Positions 16,576 through 25,307 are shown, numbered from the stretch's first letter. The stretch is DNA of 64,000 nucleotides from an uncultured Gemmiger sp. (GCA_944388125.1 CALXHO010000002.1:26154-90153); one strand, 5' to 3'. A program made the numbers and translations. The notes: generated by a model not told the origin, from the sequence alone.

Positions 16576-17766
16576 ATGCGACTGAACAAGCACTATTCCG
16601 AACTGAACGAGAGCTATCTCTTCAGCACTATCGCCCACAAGGTTGCCGAGTATCAGGCCGCCCATCCCGAGAAGGATGTCATCCGCCTGGGCATCGGCGA
16701 CGTGACCCTGCCCCTGGCCAAGCCGGTCATCGAGGCGCTGCACAAGGCTGTGGACGAGATGGGCCATAAAGAGACCTTCCGCGGCTACGGCCCCGAGCAG
16801 GGCTATGATTTCCTGCGGGAAGCCATCCGCAAGTATTACGCCGGCCGCGGCGTCGAGCTGGAGCTGGGCGAGATCTTTGTCTCCGACGGCGCCAAGAGCG
16901 ACCTGGGCAACCTGCTGGACCTGTTTGACGTGAACAACACCGTCCTCGTTCCCGACCCGGTCTACCCGGTCTATGTGGACGACAACGTCATGGCAGGCCG
17001 TACCATCCGCTACATGGCTGCCAACGCCGAGAACAACTTCCTGCCCATGCCCGACGACGCCACCGATGCGGACATCGTCTACCTGTGCAGCCCCAACAAC
17101 CCCACCGGCGCTGCCTACACCACCGCCCAGCTGGCCCAGTGGGTCAAGTGGGCCAAGGAGCACCATGCAGTCATCCTGTACGATGCCGCCTATGAGTGCT
17201 TCGTCAGCGAGGAAGGCTGCGCCCGCAGCATCTACGAGGTGGAGGGCGCCAAGGAGGTTGCTGTGGAGGTCTGCAGCTTCTCCAAGATCGCCGGCTTCAC
17301 CGGCACCCGCTGCGGCTACACCGTGGTGCCCTTTGCCATCGAGCAGGAGGGCCAGAGCCTGAACAAGATGTGGCTGCGCCGTCAGACCACCAAGTTCAAC
17401 GGCGTGCCCTACATTGTGCAGCGCGGCGCCGAGGCCGTCTTTACCGAGGAAGGCATGAAGGAGATCCAGCAGAATCTGGACTACTACCGCAAGAACGCGG
17501 CAGTCATCGCCTCCGCTCTGGATGAGGCGGGCGTCTGGTACTGCGGCGGCAAGAACAGCCCCTACGTCTGGATGCGCTGCCCCGCCGGCATGAAGAGCTG
17601 GGATTTCTTTGACTGGCTGCTGGAGACCGCCAACGTGGTGGGCACGCCGGGTTCCGGTTTCGGCCCCTGCGGCGAGGGCTATTTCCGTCTCACCGCTTTC
17701 GGTGACGCGGCCAAGACCAAGGAGGCGGCGGAACGCCTCAAGAAGGCCATTGCCACGCTGAAATAA
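16576..17766 (+). CDS. dapL: LL-diaminopimelate aminotransferase
   Basis: A 396-residue PLP enzyme of aminotransferase fold type I that makes LL-diaminopimelate from tetrahydrodipicolinate in one step. The PLP lysine is K237 in CSFSKIAGFTGTR; other anchors are DPVYPVYVD, CSPNNPTG and the N-terminal NESYLFSTI, which is characteristic of DapL. Length matches the family (about 400-410). GAGGGGAGATA precedes the ATG. The product feeds DapF, encoded 2.6 kb upstream in the same orientation. Possession of DapL instead of the acylated route is common in Clostridia. Confidence 0.93.
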   Translation: MRLNKHYSELNESYLFSTIAHKVAEYQAAHPEKDVIRLGIGDVTLPLAKPVIEALHKAVDEMGHKETFRGYGPEQGYDFLREAIRKYYAGRGVELELGEIFVSDGAKSDLGNLLDLFDVNNTVLVPDPVYPVYVDDNVMAGRTIRYMAANAENNFLPMPDDATDADIVYLCSPNNPTGAAYTTAQLAQWVKWAKEHHAVILYDAAYECFVSEEGCARSIYEVEGAKEVAVEVCSFSKIAGFTGTRCGYTVVPFAIEQEGQSLNKMWLRRQTTKFNGVPYIVQRGAEAVFTEEGMKEIQQNLDYYRKNAAVIASALDEAGVWYCGGKNSPYVWMRCPAGMKSWDFFDWLLETANVVGTPGSGFGPCGEGYFRLTAFGDAAKTKEAAERLKKAIATLK

Positions 17767-17805
17767 CACATTGCGGGTGTCCGGCAAAACAAGGGGGTAT
17801 GGATC

Positions 17806-18207
17806 ATGAATGAGATCATGAAATTTCTGAAGGAAAATCCGGTGTTTTATCTGGCGACGGTGGACGGGTATCTGCCCCGTGTCCGCCCGCTGGGGTTTGC
17901 CATGTGGTATAACGGCTATCTCTGCCTGGCCATCGGCAAGCACAAGGCGGCGTACAAGCAGCTGCTGGACAACACCAACCTGGAAATCTGTGCAGCCAAC
18001 GACCGCGGCGAGTGGCTGCGGGTGCAGGGCACTGCAAACTTTGACAACACCCCCGAGGCACAGGCCGCGGCCTTCCGCGAGATGCCCCAGCTAGCCGACC
18101 TGTACAATGAGGAGACCGGCAACAAACTGGGCATCGTATATCTGGACCATCTGTCGGCCAAACTGTTTTCCATGTCCGGCACGGTCAAGGATCTGATGGA
18201 TTACTGA
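17806..18207 (+). CDS. Pyridoxamine 5'-phosphate oxidase family protein
   Basis: A 133-residue protein with the split-barrel flavin-binding fold pattern: an N-terminal helix ([21 protein letters not shown]) followed by [21 protein letters not shown], as in small PNPOx-like proteins of anaerobes. Members bind FMN or F420 and act as oxidoreductases or as heme/flavin sensors; true PNPOx activity is unlikely at this length. A GGGGG ribosome site lies upstream. It sits between dapL and rubredoxin, and a redox partnership with the rubredoxin is possible but unproven. Confidence 0.8.
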   Translation: MNEIMKFLKENPVFYLATVDGYLPRVRPLGFAMWYNGYLCLAIGKHKAAYKQLLDNTNLEICAANDRGEWLRVQGTANFDNTPEAQAAAFREMPQLADLYNEETGNKLGIVYLDHLSAKLFSMSGTVKDLMDY

Positions 18208-18219
18208 GATCGGCACATC

Positions 18220-18248
18220 TTACCAGTCTGTGCGGATCTGTGTAATAA
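18220..18248 (+). promoter_or_regulatory. Candidate promoter for the rubredoxin gene
   Basis: TTACCA (18220-18225), a 17-base spacer and TAATAA (18243-18248), the latter preceded by TG. Both boxes are imperfect. Confidence 0.45.
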
Positions 18249-18280
18249 ATAAAATTCAAAATAAAGAGAGGTACTATACC

Positions 18281-18442
18281 ATGAAGCGTTATGTCTGCGA
18301 TATCTGCGGCTATATCTACGACGAGGCAGTCGGCGATCCCGACAACGGCGTTGCTGCCGGCACCAAGTGGGAAGACGTTCCCGATACCTGGGTCTGCCCG
18401 CTGTGCGGCGTTGGCAAGGATCAGTTCTCCGAGGCGGAATAA
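18281..18442 (+). CDS. Rubredoxin
   Basis: A 53-residue electron carrier with one iron held by four cysteines: C6 and C9 in CDICGY and C39 and C42 in CPLCGVGK. The core [20 protein letters not shown] is textbook for the family. In strict anaerobes rubredoxin passes electrons to rubrerythrin or superoxide reductase; a rubrerythrin is encoded at 46.5 kb. The start at 18281 follows AGAGAGG; the longer in-frame reading from 18230 has no ribosome site. Confidence 0.97.
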   Translation: MKRYVCDICGYIYDEAVGDPDNGVAAGTKWEDVPDTWVCPLCGVGKDQFSEAE

Positions 18443-18488
18443 TCGCTTCCCGGCAGACTGAACTGTCATAGAGATGCAGTAACAAGAC

Positions 18489-18527
18489 GGCTCCGCTGGA
18501 ATTTTCTCCGGCGGGGCCGCCTTTTTT
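18489..18527 (+). terminator. Intrinsic terminator after rubredoxin
   Basis: GGCTCCGCTGGA pairs with TCCGGCGGGGCC (12 bp with G-T pairs), followed by a run of six T. Confidence 0.9.
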
Positions 18528-18640
18528 GAAAAAACACGGATTTTTTTGTAACGAATGGTTCCTCTGGCCGTCTGTTGGGGGAAAGCGGCTTTCCCGCCGG
18601 GATTTCCGGCGGACAATACACAAGGAAACGAGGTGGGTGC

Positions 18641-19120
18641 GTGGAGGATTTCGAGAGTCTGTATACCCGGTATTACCGGGCGGTGTATGCCTATCTCATG
18701 ACTCTTTGCCGGGACGAGCACCTGGCCGCCGAACTGACCCAGGAGACCTTTTTCAAGGCCCTGAAAGCGCTGGATCGCTTTGACGGCAGATGCCCGGTGA
18801 ATGTCTGGCTCTGCCGCATTGCCAAAAATGCTCTCATCGACGCAAAGCGGAAAAACGCCCGGGAACTGCCTGCCGATGCCGCCCCCGAGCCGCCAGACCC
18901 GGCGCAGACGGTGGGGGCGTCGCTGGAGGACCGGGACGCCGCCCTGCAGATTCATCGGGCATTGCACCGGCTGCCCGACCCCTACCGGGAGGTATTCTGG
19001 CTGCGGGTGTACGGCGAGCTGAGCTTTGCCGAGATCGCGGGGCTGTTCGACAAGACCGAGAGCTGGGCGCGGGTGACCTATCACCGCGCCCGGGCCAAGC
19101 TGAAGGAGGAACTGACATGA
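18641..19120 (+). CDS. ECF-type RNA polymerase sigma factor
   Basis: A 159-residue sigma-70 family factor of the extracytoplasmic-function group. Region 2 is at about residues 5-75 (YRAVYAYLMTLCRDEHLAAELTQ is split here as the -10 recognition helices; TQETFFKALKALDRF follows) and region 4 is the C-terminal helix-turn-helix (LPDPYREVFWLRVYGELSFAEIA, again in pieces). The GTG start at 18641 has GAGGTG upstream; longer readings from 18575 cross no ribosome site. Its stop overlaps the start of the next gene (ATGA), which encodes the cognate membrane anti-sigma factor, so the two are translationally coupled. Confidence 0.92.
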   Translation: MEDFESLYTRYYRAVYAYLMTLCRDEHLAAELTQETFFKALKALDRFDGRCPVNVWLCRIAKNALIDAKRKNARELPADAAPEPPDPAQTVGASLEDRDAALQIHRALHRLPDPYREVFWLRVYGELSFAEIAGLFDKTESWARVTYHRARAKLKEELT

Positions 19121-19827
19121 AAATGCCGTGTTATCTGGTACGGGACCTGCTGCCCCTCTATCACGACGGGGTCTGCGGGGAGGAGACTGCCGCCGACGTG
19201 CGGGAACACCTGGAGGGGTGCGAGAGCTGCCGGGCCGCCCTGGCCGAGCTGGACGCCGACACCGGGGCCGAAGCCCGCCTGAACGCCGAGGGAGAACAGG
19301 CCTCGGCGGAGGCGCTGCGCAAAGTCCGCGGCGACCTGCGCCGGAAGCGGCTGCTGCCCGCCCTGCTGGTGGGGCTGGCGGCCGTGGTGGTGCTGGCCGC
19401 GGCGGTGCTGGGGTTCCGCCGCTACGCTATGGGGGTGCAGCTGACTATCCCCACGGAGGACATCGCCGCCGTGACGCTGGGGGAGGACAATGCCCTGCGC
19501 ATCACCATGCAGGACGGCAAGTGCTGGACGGCCTTTACCGCGTGTTACCGCACCCTGCGCACCGGCGGGCAGGACAAGGAGATCGTCCTCTTTACCATGT
19601 ACGTGGATCTGTGGTCCAGCCTGTTCCGGGACGGCTGGAGCGACGGGCAGCAGGCCATGCTGTTCGACAATCTGCAGCAGGAGGCCCAGGAGGTCTGCTA
19701 CGTCCGCTGGGACGAGTGGGACCAGGTGACCGCCGCCACGAAAACGGAAGGAGAGGGGAGCGGCGCCCAGGACGTCATCAACGGCGACGCGGTCTCCGGC
19801 CTGCTCCATCCCCTGTGGGAGCGGTGA
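19117..19827 (+). CDS. Zinc-finger anti-sigma factor
   Basis: A 236-residue membrane protein. Residues 1-40 form an anti-sigma zinc finger with H31, C35 and C38 in HLEGCESC (the HX3CX2C signature); a single membrane span follows at about 79-100; the remaining 135 residues are outside the membrane and presumably sense the signal that frees the sigma factor. The start codon overlaps the stop of the ECF sigma gene, as usual for such pairs. The sensory part matches no domain I recognise. Confidence 0.88.
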   Translation: MKMPCYLVRDLLPLYHDGVCGEETAADVREHLEGCESCRAALAELDADTGAEARLNAEGEQASAEALRKVRGDLRRKRLLPALLVGLAAVVVLAAAVLGFRRYAMGVQLTIPTEDIAAVTLGEDNALRITMQDGKCWTAFTACYRTLRTGGQDKEIVLFTMYVDLWSSLFRDGWSDGQQAMLFDNLQQEAQEVCYVRWDEWDQVTAATKTEGEGSGAQDVINGDAVSGLLHPLWER

Positions 19828-19836
19828 GCGCTGCCC

Positions 19837-19865
19837 TTGCCCCGGGGCGTTCCGCGCAGTACAAT
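19837..19865 (+). promoter_or_regulatory. Candidate promoter of the phosphofructokinase gene
   Basis: TTGCCC (19837-19842), a 17-base spacer and TACAAT (19860-19865). Confidence 0.5.
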
Positions 19866-19880
19866 AGGATCAAACGAAAA

Positions 19881-19913
19881 TGCCCCGGCCTGCCGGAAAC
19901 AGCAGCCGGGGCA
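19881..19913 (+). other. Perfect hairpin in the leader of the phosphofructokinase gene
   Basis: TGCCCCGGC and GCCGGGGCA form a perfect 9-bp stem with a 15-base loop about 10 bases after the predicted transcript start. No T tract follows, so it is not a plain terminator; it could stabilise the message, be a binding site, or be chance in GC-rich DNA. Confidence 0.4.
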
Positions 19914-19941
19914 ACTTGGAAGATGAGGCGGCGAGTAAAAC

Positions 19942-20886
19942 ATGATCGTGACAGTGACGGTAAACCCGGCCATGGACAAGACGGCGGAGATCGACTGTCT
20001 GCGGCCCCATGCCCTCAATCGGCTGGCCGGCGTGGTCAGCGATGTGGGCGGCAAGGGCATCAATGTCTCCAAAACCATCGCGGCACTGGGACGGCAGAGC
20101 GTGGCCTGCGGCTTTCTGGCCGGGCAGACGGGGCGCAGCATCGAGCAGACGCTGGGTCAATGGCCCGGCGGGGGCATCCGGCCGGATTTTCTCACGGTGC
20201 CCGGGGAGACGCGCACCAACCTCAAGCTGGTGGAACCGGGCGGGGAACTGACCGAACTCAACGAGCAGGGCCCCCGCCTGTCCCCGGCCGACCTGGATGC
20301 CCTGGCCCAAAAGCTGGAAGGCTATGCCGCCCCCGGCACCCTGTTTGTGCTGGCGGGCAGCGTGGGGCCCGGGGTGCCGCCGGAACTTTACCGGGATCTG
20401 ACCCGGAGGCTGAAACAGCGGGGCGCCAAAGTCTTTGTGGATGCGGACGGCCCCCTGTTTGCCCGCGCCCTGGAGGCGGTGCCGGACATCATCAAGCCCA
20501 ACGCCTTTGAGCTGGGCCAGTATTTCGGGCTGGACCACACCCCGGAGGGGGAGGAACTGATCGGCTTGGGCCGGACGCTGGCCGCGCGGGGCATCGGCCT
20601 TGTCTGCATCTCCATGGGCGGGGAGGGCGCCTGCTTTGTGCAGGGGGAGCGTGTCTGGCGCGCCCCGGCCCTTCCGGTGACGCCCCGCTCCACCGTGGGG
20701 GCGGGGGATGCCATGGTGGCGGCCATCGCCTGCGGTGTGGAGGAAGATCTGCCTCTCGAGGACTGCCTGCGGCTTGGCATGGCGGTGTCGGCGGGAGCGG
20801 TCACCACCCGGGGCACCCGCCCGCCCGACCTGGAAACGGTCCGGCGGCTGACGGCGCAGGTATGCCTGACGGAACTGCCCCACTGA
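19942..20886 (+). CDS. fruK: 1-phosphofructokinase / hexose-phosphate kinase (PfkB family)
   Basis: A 314-residue ribokinase-fold sugar kinase. GGKGINVS (36-43) binds substrate and STVGAGDAMVA (250-260) holds the catalytic base D256 and anion hole. The sequence is of the FruK/LacC type, which phosphorylates fructose 1-phosphate or tagatose 6-phosphate with ATP; the two cannot be separated by eye. There is no fructose PTS gene beside it, which weakens the FruK assignment. It has its own promoter and ends at a strong terminator facing mgsA. Confidence 0.8.
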   Translation: MIVTVTVNPAMDKTAEIDCLRPHALNRLAGVVSDVGGKGINVSKTIAALGRQSVACGFLAGQTGRSIEQTLGQWPGGGIRPDFLTVPGETRTNLKLVEPGGELTELNEQGPRLSPADLDALAQKLEGYAAPGTLFVLAGSVGPGVPPELYRDLTRRLKQRGAKVFVDADGPLFARALEAVPDIIKPNAFELGQYFGLDHTPEGEELIGLGRTLAARGIGLVCISMGGEGACFVQGERVWRAPALPVTPRSTVGAGDAMVAAIACGVEEDLPLEDCLRLGMAVSAGAVTTRGTRPPDLETVRRLTAQVCLTELPH

Positions 20887-20907
20887 ATACCCGGACAATC
20901 ATCCAAT

Positions 20908-20945
20908 AAAAAATTCCCCGGCGAATTTTCGCCGGGGAATTTTTG
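20908..20945. terminator. Bidirectional intrinsic terminator between fruK and mgsA
   Basis: AAAATTCCCCGGCGAA pairs with TTCGCCGGGGAATTTT with A and T tracts on either side. Confidence 0.92.
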
Positions 20946-21066
20946 GTATGCAAACAATTTGGAGGCGACATTTGCACAAAAGTGGGGATTTTGTGCAAAT
21001 CCGGCCGGCCGGAACAGGCGCAGTAGGCCCCCGGACGGCACAAGCCTGCCGTCGGAGGAAAGCTGC

Positions 21067-21474
21067 TCAGTGATTCTGGGGATTGAGGATGGTACGCCAG
21101 TCCAGATCGCCGTTTTCCAGGCCGTGGATCAGCACCTCGGCGGTGGCAATGTTGGTTGCCACGGGAATATTGTGCACGTCGCAGATGCGCAGCAGGTTCA
21201 TCTCGTTGGGCTCTGTGGGCTTGGCGGAGATGGGATCCCGGAAAAACAGCAGCATGTCCACCTCGTCGCAGGCAATGCGGGAGATGATCTGCTGGTCGCC
21301 GCCGTGCCCGCCCGGCAAAAACCGCTGGATGTTCAGCCCGGTAGCCTCGGCAACCAGACGGCCCGTCGTGCTTGTGGCAATCAGATGATGATGGCTGAGG
21401 ATCTGGCAGTATGCAATGCAAAACTGGATCATCAGCTCTTTTTTCGTGTCGTGTGCGACCAGCGCAATCGTCAT
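21067..21474 (-). CDS. mgsA: Methylglyoxal synthase
   Basis: A 135-residue enzyme that converts dihydroxyacetone phosphate into methylglyoxal and phosphate, a bypass of lower glycolysis used when phosphate is short. Visible are the N-terminal ALVAHDTKK, ATSTTGR for phosphate binding, GGDQQI, the catalytic aspartate block FFRDP and the histidine in CDVHNIPVATN. I prefer the ATG at 21474 over a GTG four codons earlier. mgsA at the end of an mreC-PBP2-minD cluster is a common clostridial arrangement. Confidence 0.93.
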   Translation of the reverse strand: MTIALVAHDTKKELMIQFCIAYCQILSHHHLIATSTTGRLVAEATGLNIQRFLPGGHGGDQQIISRIACDEVDMLLFFRDPISAKPTEPNEMNLLRICDVHNIPVATNIATAEVLIHGLENGDLDWRTILNPQNH

Positions 21475-21568
21475 GTAGGACCCCACTTCCCCCGGGCGGA
21501 CGAACCCACCCGGCGATTTATGTTAATGTTGCGATTCTCTCAAATCCGGATCCGACCGTGGTCGGTGG

Positions 21569-22309
21569 TCAGATCAGCAAGGGTATCCGCTGTCCCAGAA
21601 GCCGCCCGGCCATGGCAGCTCCCACCAGGGAGGCCATGCAGTCCTCGGGCAGAGCTTCGCCCAGCATGGCACAGCGCTGCAGTTCCCGGCTTTCGGGCAA
21701 AACGCCCAGCAGCTGGATGCCCACCGTGTCGATGCATTCGTCCAGATCGAACACCGGCGCATGCTTGCCGAAACAATCCGGCGTGACCCGGTTGACCACC
21801 AGGCGCAGGGCTTCCTGCGGGTGGCCGTCGGCAATCAGGCGGTCGGCCACAATGCGGCCGTCCCGCAAGGCCACGGGGTCGGGCGTCAATACCACCAGGG
21901 CGCGGGAGCAGATCGCCGCCCCCGCCTCAAAAGCCGGACCCATGCCGGCAGCGGTGTCAAACAGGATAAAATCAAAATACGGCGTCATGGCGGCGGCCAG
22001 CCGGGACAGGGGCGCGGTGCGGACGATGCCGCCCTCATAGGGGGCGCTGATGACCGACAGCCCCGGGTACAGCGGGCTTTGCACCACGGCCTTGTCGCCG
22101 TCGCAGCGCCCGCACAGAACGTCCTCAATATCGTAAACGGTCCGCCCATACACGCCGGCAATGATGTCCACGCTGCGCAGCCCCGAATCCAGCTCGATCA
22201 GCAGGACCCGTTTGCCCAGCGAGGCCAGCCGTGCGCCCAGCAAAACCGAGACCGTGCTCTTGCCGGTGCCGCCCTTGCCGGAACAGACCATGATGGTTTG
22301 TGCCTTCAC
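21569..22309 (-). CDS. MinD-like ATPase of the ParA/MinD family
   Basis: A 246-residue P-loop ATPase. The deviant Walker A motif SGKGGTGKST is at 10-19 with both signature lysines (K12, K17); LIELDSGLRSVD and LFDTAAGMG correspond to the MinD switch regions. Position in an mreC-PBP2-mgsA cluster fits MinD, which places the division-site inhibitor, but two switch-region residues differ from ordinary MinD (LIELD for LIDFD, DTAAG for DSPAG) and the C-terminus (GRLLGQRIPLLI) is short as a membrane-targeting helix. No minC or minE is nearby. The GTG start at 22309 has GAGGAG 6 bases upstream. It may be a divergent MinD or another ParA-type positioning protein. Confidence 0.75.
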   Translation of the reverse strand: MKAQTIMVCSGKGGTGKSTVSVLLGARLASLGKRVLLIELDSGLRSVDIIAGVYGRTVYDIEDVLCGRCDGDKAVVQSPLYPGLSVISAPYEGGIVRTAPLSRLAAAMTPYFDFILFDTAAGMGPAFEAGAAICSRALVVLTPDPVALRDGRIVADRLIADGHPQEALRLVVNRVTPDCFGKHAPVFDLDECIDTVGIQLLGVLPESRELQRCAMLGEALPEDCMASLVGAAMAGRLLGQRIPLLI

Positions 22310-22389
22310 TCGATGCTCCTCAAAACAGCGGAACAGCAGGGATTGCCGCCCCGGAATCCGGAAAATGCGGCTAAACTGTCCCATTTATT

Positions 22390-22418
22390 ATTTTAGCACA
22401 GTATTCCGGGAGGGGCAA
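22390..22418 (-). promoter_or_regulatory. Promoter of the minD-like gene
   Basis: Minus-strand TTGCCC (22413-22418), a 17-base spacer and TAAAAT (22390-22395), in the 225-base gap after PBP2. The remaining part of this gap shows no ORF and no clear terminator. Confidence 0.65.
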
Positions 22419-22534
22419 CAGATTTTTCTATAAAAAACACACAGATTTATTGGCGGATTCCCGTGGAAAGTGACGGGGAAAAACGGACAAAATAGGGATA
22501 AGTGTCAATTATGGACGGCAATTTTTTCAGTATT

Positions 22535-24325
22535 TCACAAAGCCGCCCAGGCCTCCAGAATGGTCCGGAGCAGAGGGGAGGCGTTGGCTCCTCCGCCGCC
22601 GTATTCCAGCACGATGGCCACGGCAATCTGGGGGTCATCGGCGGGAGCATAAGCAATGAGCACAGAGTTGGTGTAGTGGGTGCCACCGGGCATGGTGTCG
22701 GGACGCTGGGGGCTGCCGGTCTTGCAGGCCACCGTCATATCCAGTCCCCGCAGGGCGCCCAGCGTCTGGGACATCTGGATCATGCCCTCCCGGATGGGCC
22801 CGAACACCGCCTCGCCTCCGGGCATGGTGTCCAGCACCTCGGGCTCGGCCTGCCAGATGATCTCCCCGGTGGTGCCGTCCAGGGCATGGTCGGCATAGTG
22901 CAGCCGCAGCCGGGTGCCGTTGTTGGCCAGGGATGCGGCGTAGGAGGCCAGCTGCAGCGGGGTGACGGCGGTGTTGCCCTGGCCGATGGCCGCCTGGAGG
23001 GTCAGGCCTTCCCGGTAGTTTGCATCGGTGGTCCAGGTCAGACTGCCGTCGGCCTGGGCGGTCTCCACGCCGGTGTCGGCGGCAAGACCCAGATGTTCCG
23101 CCGCCTGGGAGAAGGCATCCACCCCCAGGCGCCGCCCCACGTCGTAAAAGTAAATGTTGCAGCTGTACTTGAGGGCCTGCACCAGATTCACCGGCCCGCT
23201 GTGGCCGATCTGCAGGCAGCCGGGCTGGTAGTCGGAATAATAGCGGTAGGTCCCGGTGCAGCGGACGGTGTCTGCGGTGGTGATGAGCCCGGAGGACAGG
23301 GCTGCCGCGGCCACGGCGGGCTTGAAGGCGGAGCCGGGGGCGTAGAGGCCCTGGCTCACCCGGTCCAGGAGTGGGGCAGCAGTGTCGGCGGCCAGGGCGG
23401 CATACCCGCTGCGGTAGGTGGAGAGGTCATAGGAGGGGGAGTTGGCCGCCGCCAGGATGCCTCCCGTTCCCACATCGACCACCACCACGGCCCCGGCGTT
23501 GGCCTCCCGGCCGGAACCGGAGGCCTTGGTGGTCTGCAAGGTGTGCAGGTAGTCGGTCAGGGCGGCCTGGACGGTGTGCTGGAATCCGGCATCCATGGCA
23601 AGCACCAGGGTGGCGCCCGGCCGGGGCGCATCCACTTGCTGCTCCGAGACGGCGCCCTCCGCCCCGGCGGTGACCCGCATTTTGCCATCGGTGCCGTGGA
23701 GCAGGTTTTCGTAGGCTGCCTCCAGCCCGCTCTGACCGATGTGGGCGTCCATGGCAATGCCGGTGTCCGACAGCGTCTCCCACTGCTCGGCGGTGATGGG
23801 CCCCACCGTGCCCAGGGCATGGGGCAGAATGGTGCCGTCCGGCCAGTACCGTTCTCCCCGGGGGGACAGGCGCAGCGCCCCGCTCTGAACCAGCCCTGCA
23901 TCGTACAGAAGGGCCGCCCGCGCCCCGCCGAGGCCCGACGCCAGCCGGAACTCCCCCGCCGAGACTTCAGAACAAAAGGCGGCGAGCTGTGTTTCCACAT
24001 CCTCGCCGCCTGGCAGTTCCAGTATTTGCAACGTCCGTTTTGCCGTATCGGTCAGGTCGGTATCCGGAGGCGCCGGGTACCGCAGGTAGACATCCCACAC
24101 GGGGGTGTCCTGAGCCAGCACCACGCCGTCCCGGTCCACAATGTCTCCCCGGGCCGCGGGTACGGTGTAGCTGTACCGGGTGGTGGACGCCTCGGCTACC
24201 CGCTGGGCGTAGTAGTCAGCCTGGACAAACTGCATCCAGACCAGCCGTACCAGAAAGAGACCGAACACCACGGCGCAAAGTACCAGCAGGGCCGTCACTC
24301 TGCCTTTTCCACCGCGCTTGTTCAT
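22535..24325 (-). CDS. Class B penicillin-binding protein (PBP2/SpoVD-like transpeptidase)
   Basis: A 596-residue membrane-anchored transpeptidase that cross-links peptidoglycan outside the membrane. An N-terminal span at about 8-30 is followed by the dimerisation domain (RGDIVDRDGVVLA at 59-71) and the penicillin-binding domain with the three active-site motifs: GSAFK (nucleophile S332), SCN (388-390) and KTGS (535-538). It lies downstream of mreC in the place of the rod-shape PBP2 (mrdA). The 80-base gap upstream, where mreD usually sits, holds only a promoter. GGGAGGGTG precedes the ATG. Confidence 0.9.
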   Translation of the reverse strand: MNKRGGKGRVTALLVLCAVVFGLFLVRLVWMQFVQADYYAQRVAEASTTRYSYTVPAARGDIVDRDGVVLAQDTPVWDVYLRYPAPPDTDLTDTAKRTLQILELPGGEDVETQLAAFCSEVSAGEFRLASGLGGARAALLYDAGLVQSGALRLSPRGERYWPDGTILPHALGTVGPITAEQWETLSDTGIAMDAHIGQSGLEAAYENLLHGTDGKMRVTAGAEGAVSEQQVDAPRPGATLVLAMDAGFQHTVQAALTDYLHTLQTTKASGSGREANAGAVVVVDVGTGGILAAANSPSYDLSTYRSGYAALAADTAAPLLDRVSQGLYAPGSAFKPAVAAAALSSGLITTADTVRCTGTYRYYSDYQPGCLQIGHSGPVNLVQALKYSCNIYFYDVGRRLGVDAFSQAAEHLGLAADTGVETAQADGSLTWTTDANYREGLTLQAAIGQGNTAVTPLQLASYAASLANNGTRLRLHYADHALDGTTGEIIWQAEPEVLDTMPGGEAVFGPIREGMIQMSQTLGALRGLDMTVACKTGSPQRPDTMPGGTHYTNSVLIAYAPADDPQIAVAIVLEYGGGGANASPLLRTILEAWAAL

Positions 24326-24358
24326 GGCTCACCCTCCCGGCCGGTTATTCTGCCTAAC

Positions 24359-24387
24359 AGTATACGACGCTGCCTGTATTTTGTAAA
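24359..24387 (-). promoter_or_regulatory. Promoter of the PBP2 gene
   Basis: Minus-strand TTTACA (24382-24387), a 17-base spacer and TATACT (24359-24364), between mreC and the PBP gene. Confidence 0.8.
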
Positions 24388-24405
24388 GAGAAACCCGAAA
24401 AATAC

Positions 24406-25155
24406 TCATTGTATCGTGAAATAGACGGCACTGTTTTCTTCGGCTGTCTCACACAGAGGCACCCGGGCGCAAAGCCCTGTCTCGTCCTCTGCCGGTGTGC
24501 CGTCCAGACGTCCCACCCAGAAGCCGTCCGCCGTGGTCACAATGTCACCCTCCCCCAGGGCACAGTGGCGGGGCAGGCCGTCCAGATACCACCGCCCGCC
24601 CTCCGCCGTCAGCACGCCGCAGTAGCCGCCCGCCAGACAGGGGGTACCCTCGGCGCTCAGAACCTGCACGATGCCCGGAGAGGTCTCCTCCCCGCTGTCG
24701 GCAATGCGCCCCGCAAACCGGCCGTAAGGGTCCAGCACTGCGCTGCCGGGTTCGGCGCTGCCTGCCAGGGCAAACCCGCCCAGCCAGCGCTCGGCCACCG
24801 GCAGGGGCTGGGCCCCGTGCAGGAGATCCGCCTGCGGGCTTTGCAGCAGGGTGCGCAGGGCCTCGTTCTCGGCCCGCAGGTCGCTGGTTTCGGCCAGCTC
24901 GGCCCGCAGGGCGGCGTTCTCGGCCTGCAAGTCCGCCAGCCGGCCGGTGTACCGGGGCAGCAGATGGGCACCGATGGCCCCGTCCGCCCACTGGGGCAGG
25001 GCGGCCAGCCATGCCACTGCCCCCGGCCCGAACCGCAGGGTGGCGGCGGCCGCCAGCGCCGCACAGACCACCGCCACAGTGCCGGTCAACAGTTTTTTGC
25101 GCCATCGTCCCCGCCTGCCGGTGCGCCGGACGGAAAGGTCCAGACTGTCCCGCAT
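24406..25155 (-). CDS. mreC: Rod shape-determining protein MreC
   Basis: A 249-residue bitopic membrane protein. A basic N-terminus (RRTGRRGRWRKK) leads into a membrane span at about 22-42, a coiled coil at about 70-105 rich in AEN/ALR repeats, and a beta-rich extracytoplasmic domain with the PV.ER pattern and GDIVTTADGFWVG typical of MreC. It scaffolds the elongasome between MreB and PBP2. Start at 25155 is chosen from AAAGGGG upstream; the longer reading to 25293 is proline-rich and unconserved. Shorter and more diverged than Bacillus MreC. mreB is not in the window on the upstream side and mreD is absent downstream. Confidence 0.85.
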   Translation of the reverse strand: MRDSLDLSVRRTGRRGRWRKKLLTGTVAVVCAALAAAATLRFGPGAVAWLAALPQWADGAIGAHLLPRYTGRLADLQAENAALRAELAETSDLRAENEALRTLLQSPQADLLHGAQPLPVAERWLGGFALAGSAEPGSAVLDPYGRFAGRIADSGEETSPGIVQVLSAEGTPCLAGGYCGVLTAEGGRWYLDGLPRHCALGEGDIVTTADGFWVGRLDGTPAEDETGLCARVPLCETAEENSAVYFTIQ

Positions 25156-25298
25156 GAGATACCACCCCTTTCGACCCCCAAAACGCCCACAGGCCAAAAT
25201 ATGCCGCGGGCCGCCCTGCCATGCCTGCCCTGCCGGGGAAAAGGGAGGGCGACAGGGCGGACGGCCTCCTCCCGGCGCTTTTATTTTGGGCAAAGCTT

Positions 25299-25307
25299 TG
25301 CTATAAT
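25299..25307 (+). promoter_or_regulatory. Extended -10 promoter for the HAD gene
   Basis: TGCTATAAT at 25299-25307 gives an extended -10 about 80 bases before the start codon; no good -35 is seen. Confidence 0.6.
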
